DNA from: an uncultured Sphingomonas sp.
GTDB taxonomy: Bacteria > Pseudomonadota > Alphaproteobacteria > Sphingomonadales > Sphingomonadaceae
Reading direction: 5' to 3'
Assembly: GCA_934555855.1 (NCBI GenBank)
Contig: CAKTFL010000164.1
Location: 1 to 5,578 of the forward strand
Length of the DNA stretch: 5,578 nt
This document shows, piece after piece, positions 1-5,578 of the stretch (its first letter is position 1; every line of letters begins with the position of its first letter). A program made the position numbers and the translations under genes. A model generated the notes under the pieces. That model was not told the origin of the DNA. It ran no database searches and worked only from the letters and a program-made list of their open reading frames with translations.

Positions 1-204
1 GTTCGCGACAAACCGGACGACAACCGCAGCTGCGAAGGGCAGCGCAGCCGAGCCTGTGGGCGTCCGCGTCAGGATCATTCAAGGCGATGGCCGGCCTGTC
101 CGGGCGGCGGCTCATCACCTACGGGTCTCTAGTCATACAATACGATCTGAACGGCTTCGGTCGCCACCGCTGGCAAATAGCTCTTCGCGTTCGGTAGCGA
201 ACAG

Positions 205-215
205 TTGTGACACAA
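205..215. promoter_or_regulatory. 11-bp perfect palindrome, candidate operator
   Basis: TTGTG-A-CACAA is a perfect inverted repeat around a single central base, lying about 80 bases before the receptor start and just upstream of a possible -35 element. It fits the loose TNGTNNNACNA pattern described for FadR-type GntR regulators, and it contains a CRP-like TGTGA half. Both resemblances are short enough to arise by chance. No regulator gene is in the window to support either reading. Confidence 0.25.
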
Positions 216-221
216 ACACCC

Positions 222-250
222 TTGACCGCAGCAGGAATCACTCCGACAAA
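222..250 (+). promoter_or_regulatory. Possible sigma-70-type promoter for the receptor operon
   Basis: TTGACC at 222-227 matches five of six bases of the -35 consensus. Seventeen bases downstream, GACAAA at 245-250 is a poor -10 (three of six). Transcription would start near 257-260 and give a leader of about 35 bases carrying the ribosome-binding site. A competing -10-like box, TACAAT at 136-141, matches five of six bases but has no good -35 at 16-18 bases spacing. Alphaproteobacterial -10 elements are often weak, so the first candidate is preferred, with low confidence. Confidence 0.25.
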
Positions 251-256
251 AAGATC

Positions 257-274
257 AAGCGCGACAAAGCGCGA
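257..274 (+). repeat. Two 8-bp direct repeats one helical turn apart
   Basis: AAGCGCGA occurs at 257-264 and again at 267-274, a 10-base period that places both copies on the same face of the helix. They sit between the possible promoter and the ribosome-binding site of the receptor. The GCGC cores could also pair weakly with each other in RNA, with 6 bases between them. A regulator-binding role is possible but has no other support. Confidence 0.3.
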
Positions 275-278
275 AGTG

Positions 279-287
279 GGAGAGAGG
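279..287 (+). promoter_or_regulatory. Ribosome-binding site of the receptor gene
   Basis: A purine-rich run ends in AGAGGTGGGA just before ATG 293. AGG at 285-287 lies 5 bases upstream of the ATG, and a second GGAG at 279-282 lies 10 bases upstream. This is the only well-placed Shine-Dalgarno-like sequence near the 5' end of the open frame, and it decides the start at 293 over GTG 56. Confidence 0.65.
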
Positions 288-292
288 TGGGA

Positions 293-5578
<5,286 letters not shown>

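Larger units (their letters stand above)
1..292. other. Upstream region with no supportable gene; promoter/leader of the receptor operon
   Basis: No convincing protein is encoded here. Bases 1-120 are about 68% GC and bases 121-292 about 54%, so a gene edge may lie near 110-130 with a non-coding leader after it. Candidates for that edge are weak: a + strand frame open from base 1 to a TAG at 130-132, or minus-strand frames starting at ATG 115-113 or ATG 78-76 and running off the left edge. None gives a recognisable peptide or has a well-spaced ribosome-binding site. The receptor's own frame is open from base 2, but its third-position GC falls to roughly half between about 107 and 292, unlike the gene itself, so it is probably not translated there. 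Short repeats and a possible promoter inside the region are listed separately. Confidence 0.6.

Noticed and set aside
89..96. GGCCGGCC palindrome
   Set aside because: An 8-base GC palindrome is expected in DNA of this composition and lies outside the likely promoter; no function can be supported.
1..115. Short divergent minus-strand gene starting at ATG 115-113 or ATG 78-76
   Set aside because: Only 38 or 26 codons are visible, there is no well-spaced ribosome-binding site, and neither peptide is recognisable. Kept as a possibility in the findings, not called as a gene.
56..292. 79-codon N-terminal extension of the receptor from GTG 56
   Set aside because: It would bury the signal peptide inside the protein. 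Third-position GC drops through most of it, and the peptide resembles translated non-coding DNA. ATG 293 has a good ribosome-binding site.

Overview
The window is GC-rich DNA with strong G/C preference at third codon positions. It looks like an alphaproteobacterium, most likely a sphingomonad (Sphingomonas/Sphingobium/Novosphingobium-like) or a Caulobacter relative. The main reason is the first gene, a TonB-dependent receptor of the Xanthomonas/Caulobacter type, recognisable from the block around the TonB box and plug start. These receptors are greatly expanded in oligotrophic, glycan-scavenging Gram-negatives. The genus is inferred from family style, not proven.

Layout: positions 1-292 hold no gene I can support. 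Bases 1-120 are about 68% GC and may be the edge of a neighbouring gene. Bases 121-292 drop to about 54% GC and look like a promoter and leader region, with a short palindrome, a candidate -35 element, a pair of direct repeats and a clear ribosome-binding site. Positions 293-3235 encode a 980-residue TonB-dependent outer-membrane receptor with a signal peptide. A 95-base gap follows and contains a GC-rich hairpin. From 3331 to the end of the window (cut off at 5578) runs a LacZ-type family 2 beta-galactosidase with a Sec signal peptide. Its GH2 active-site residues are in place, and its last roughly 250-300 codons lie outside the window.

Working together: the receptor would pull a galactoside, probably an oligosaccharide or plant-glycan fragment, across the outer membrane using TonB/ExbB/ExbD energy. 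The exported beta-galactosidase would release galactose in the periplasm. Same strand, close spacing and a shared logic suggest one operon, a small carbohydrate-utilisation locus. The inner-membrane sugar transporter, the regulator and any partner glycosidases are not in view. I found no mobile element, CRISPR array, tRNA or rRNA, and nothing that amounts to a new biological system. The notable points are the export of the LacZ enzyme, the uncharged signal-peptide start of the receptor, a few short regulatory-looking repeats and the intercistronic hairpin.
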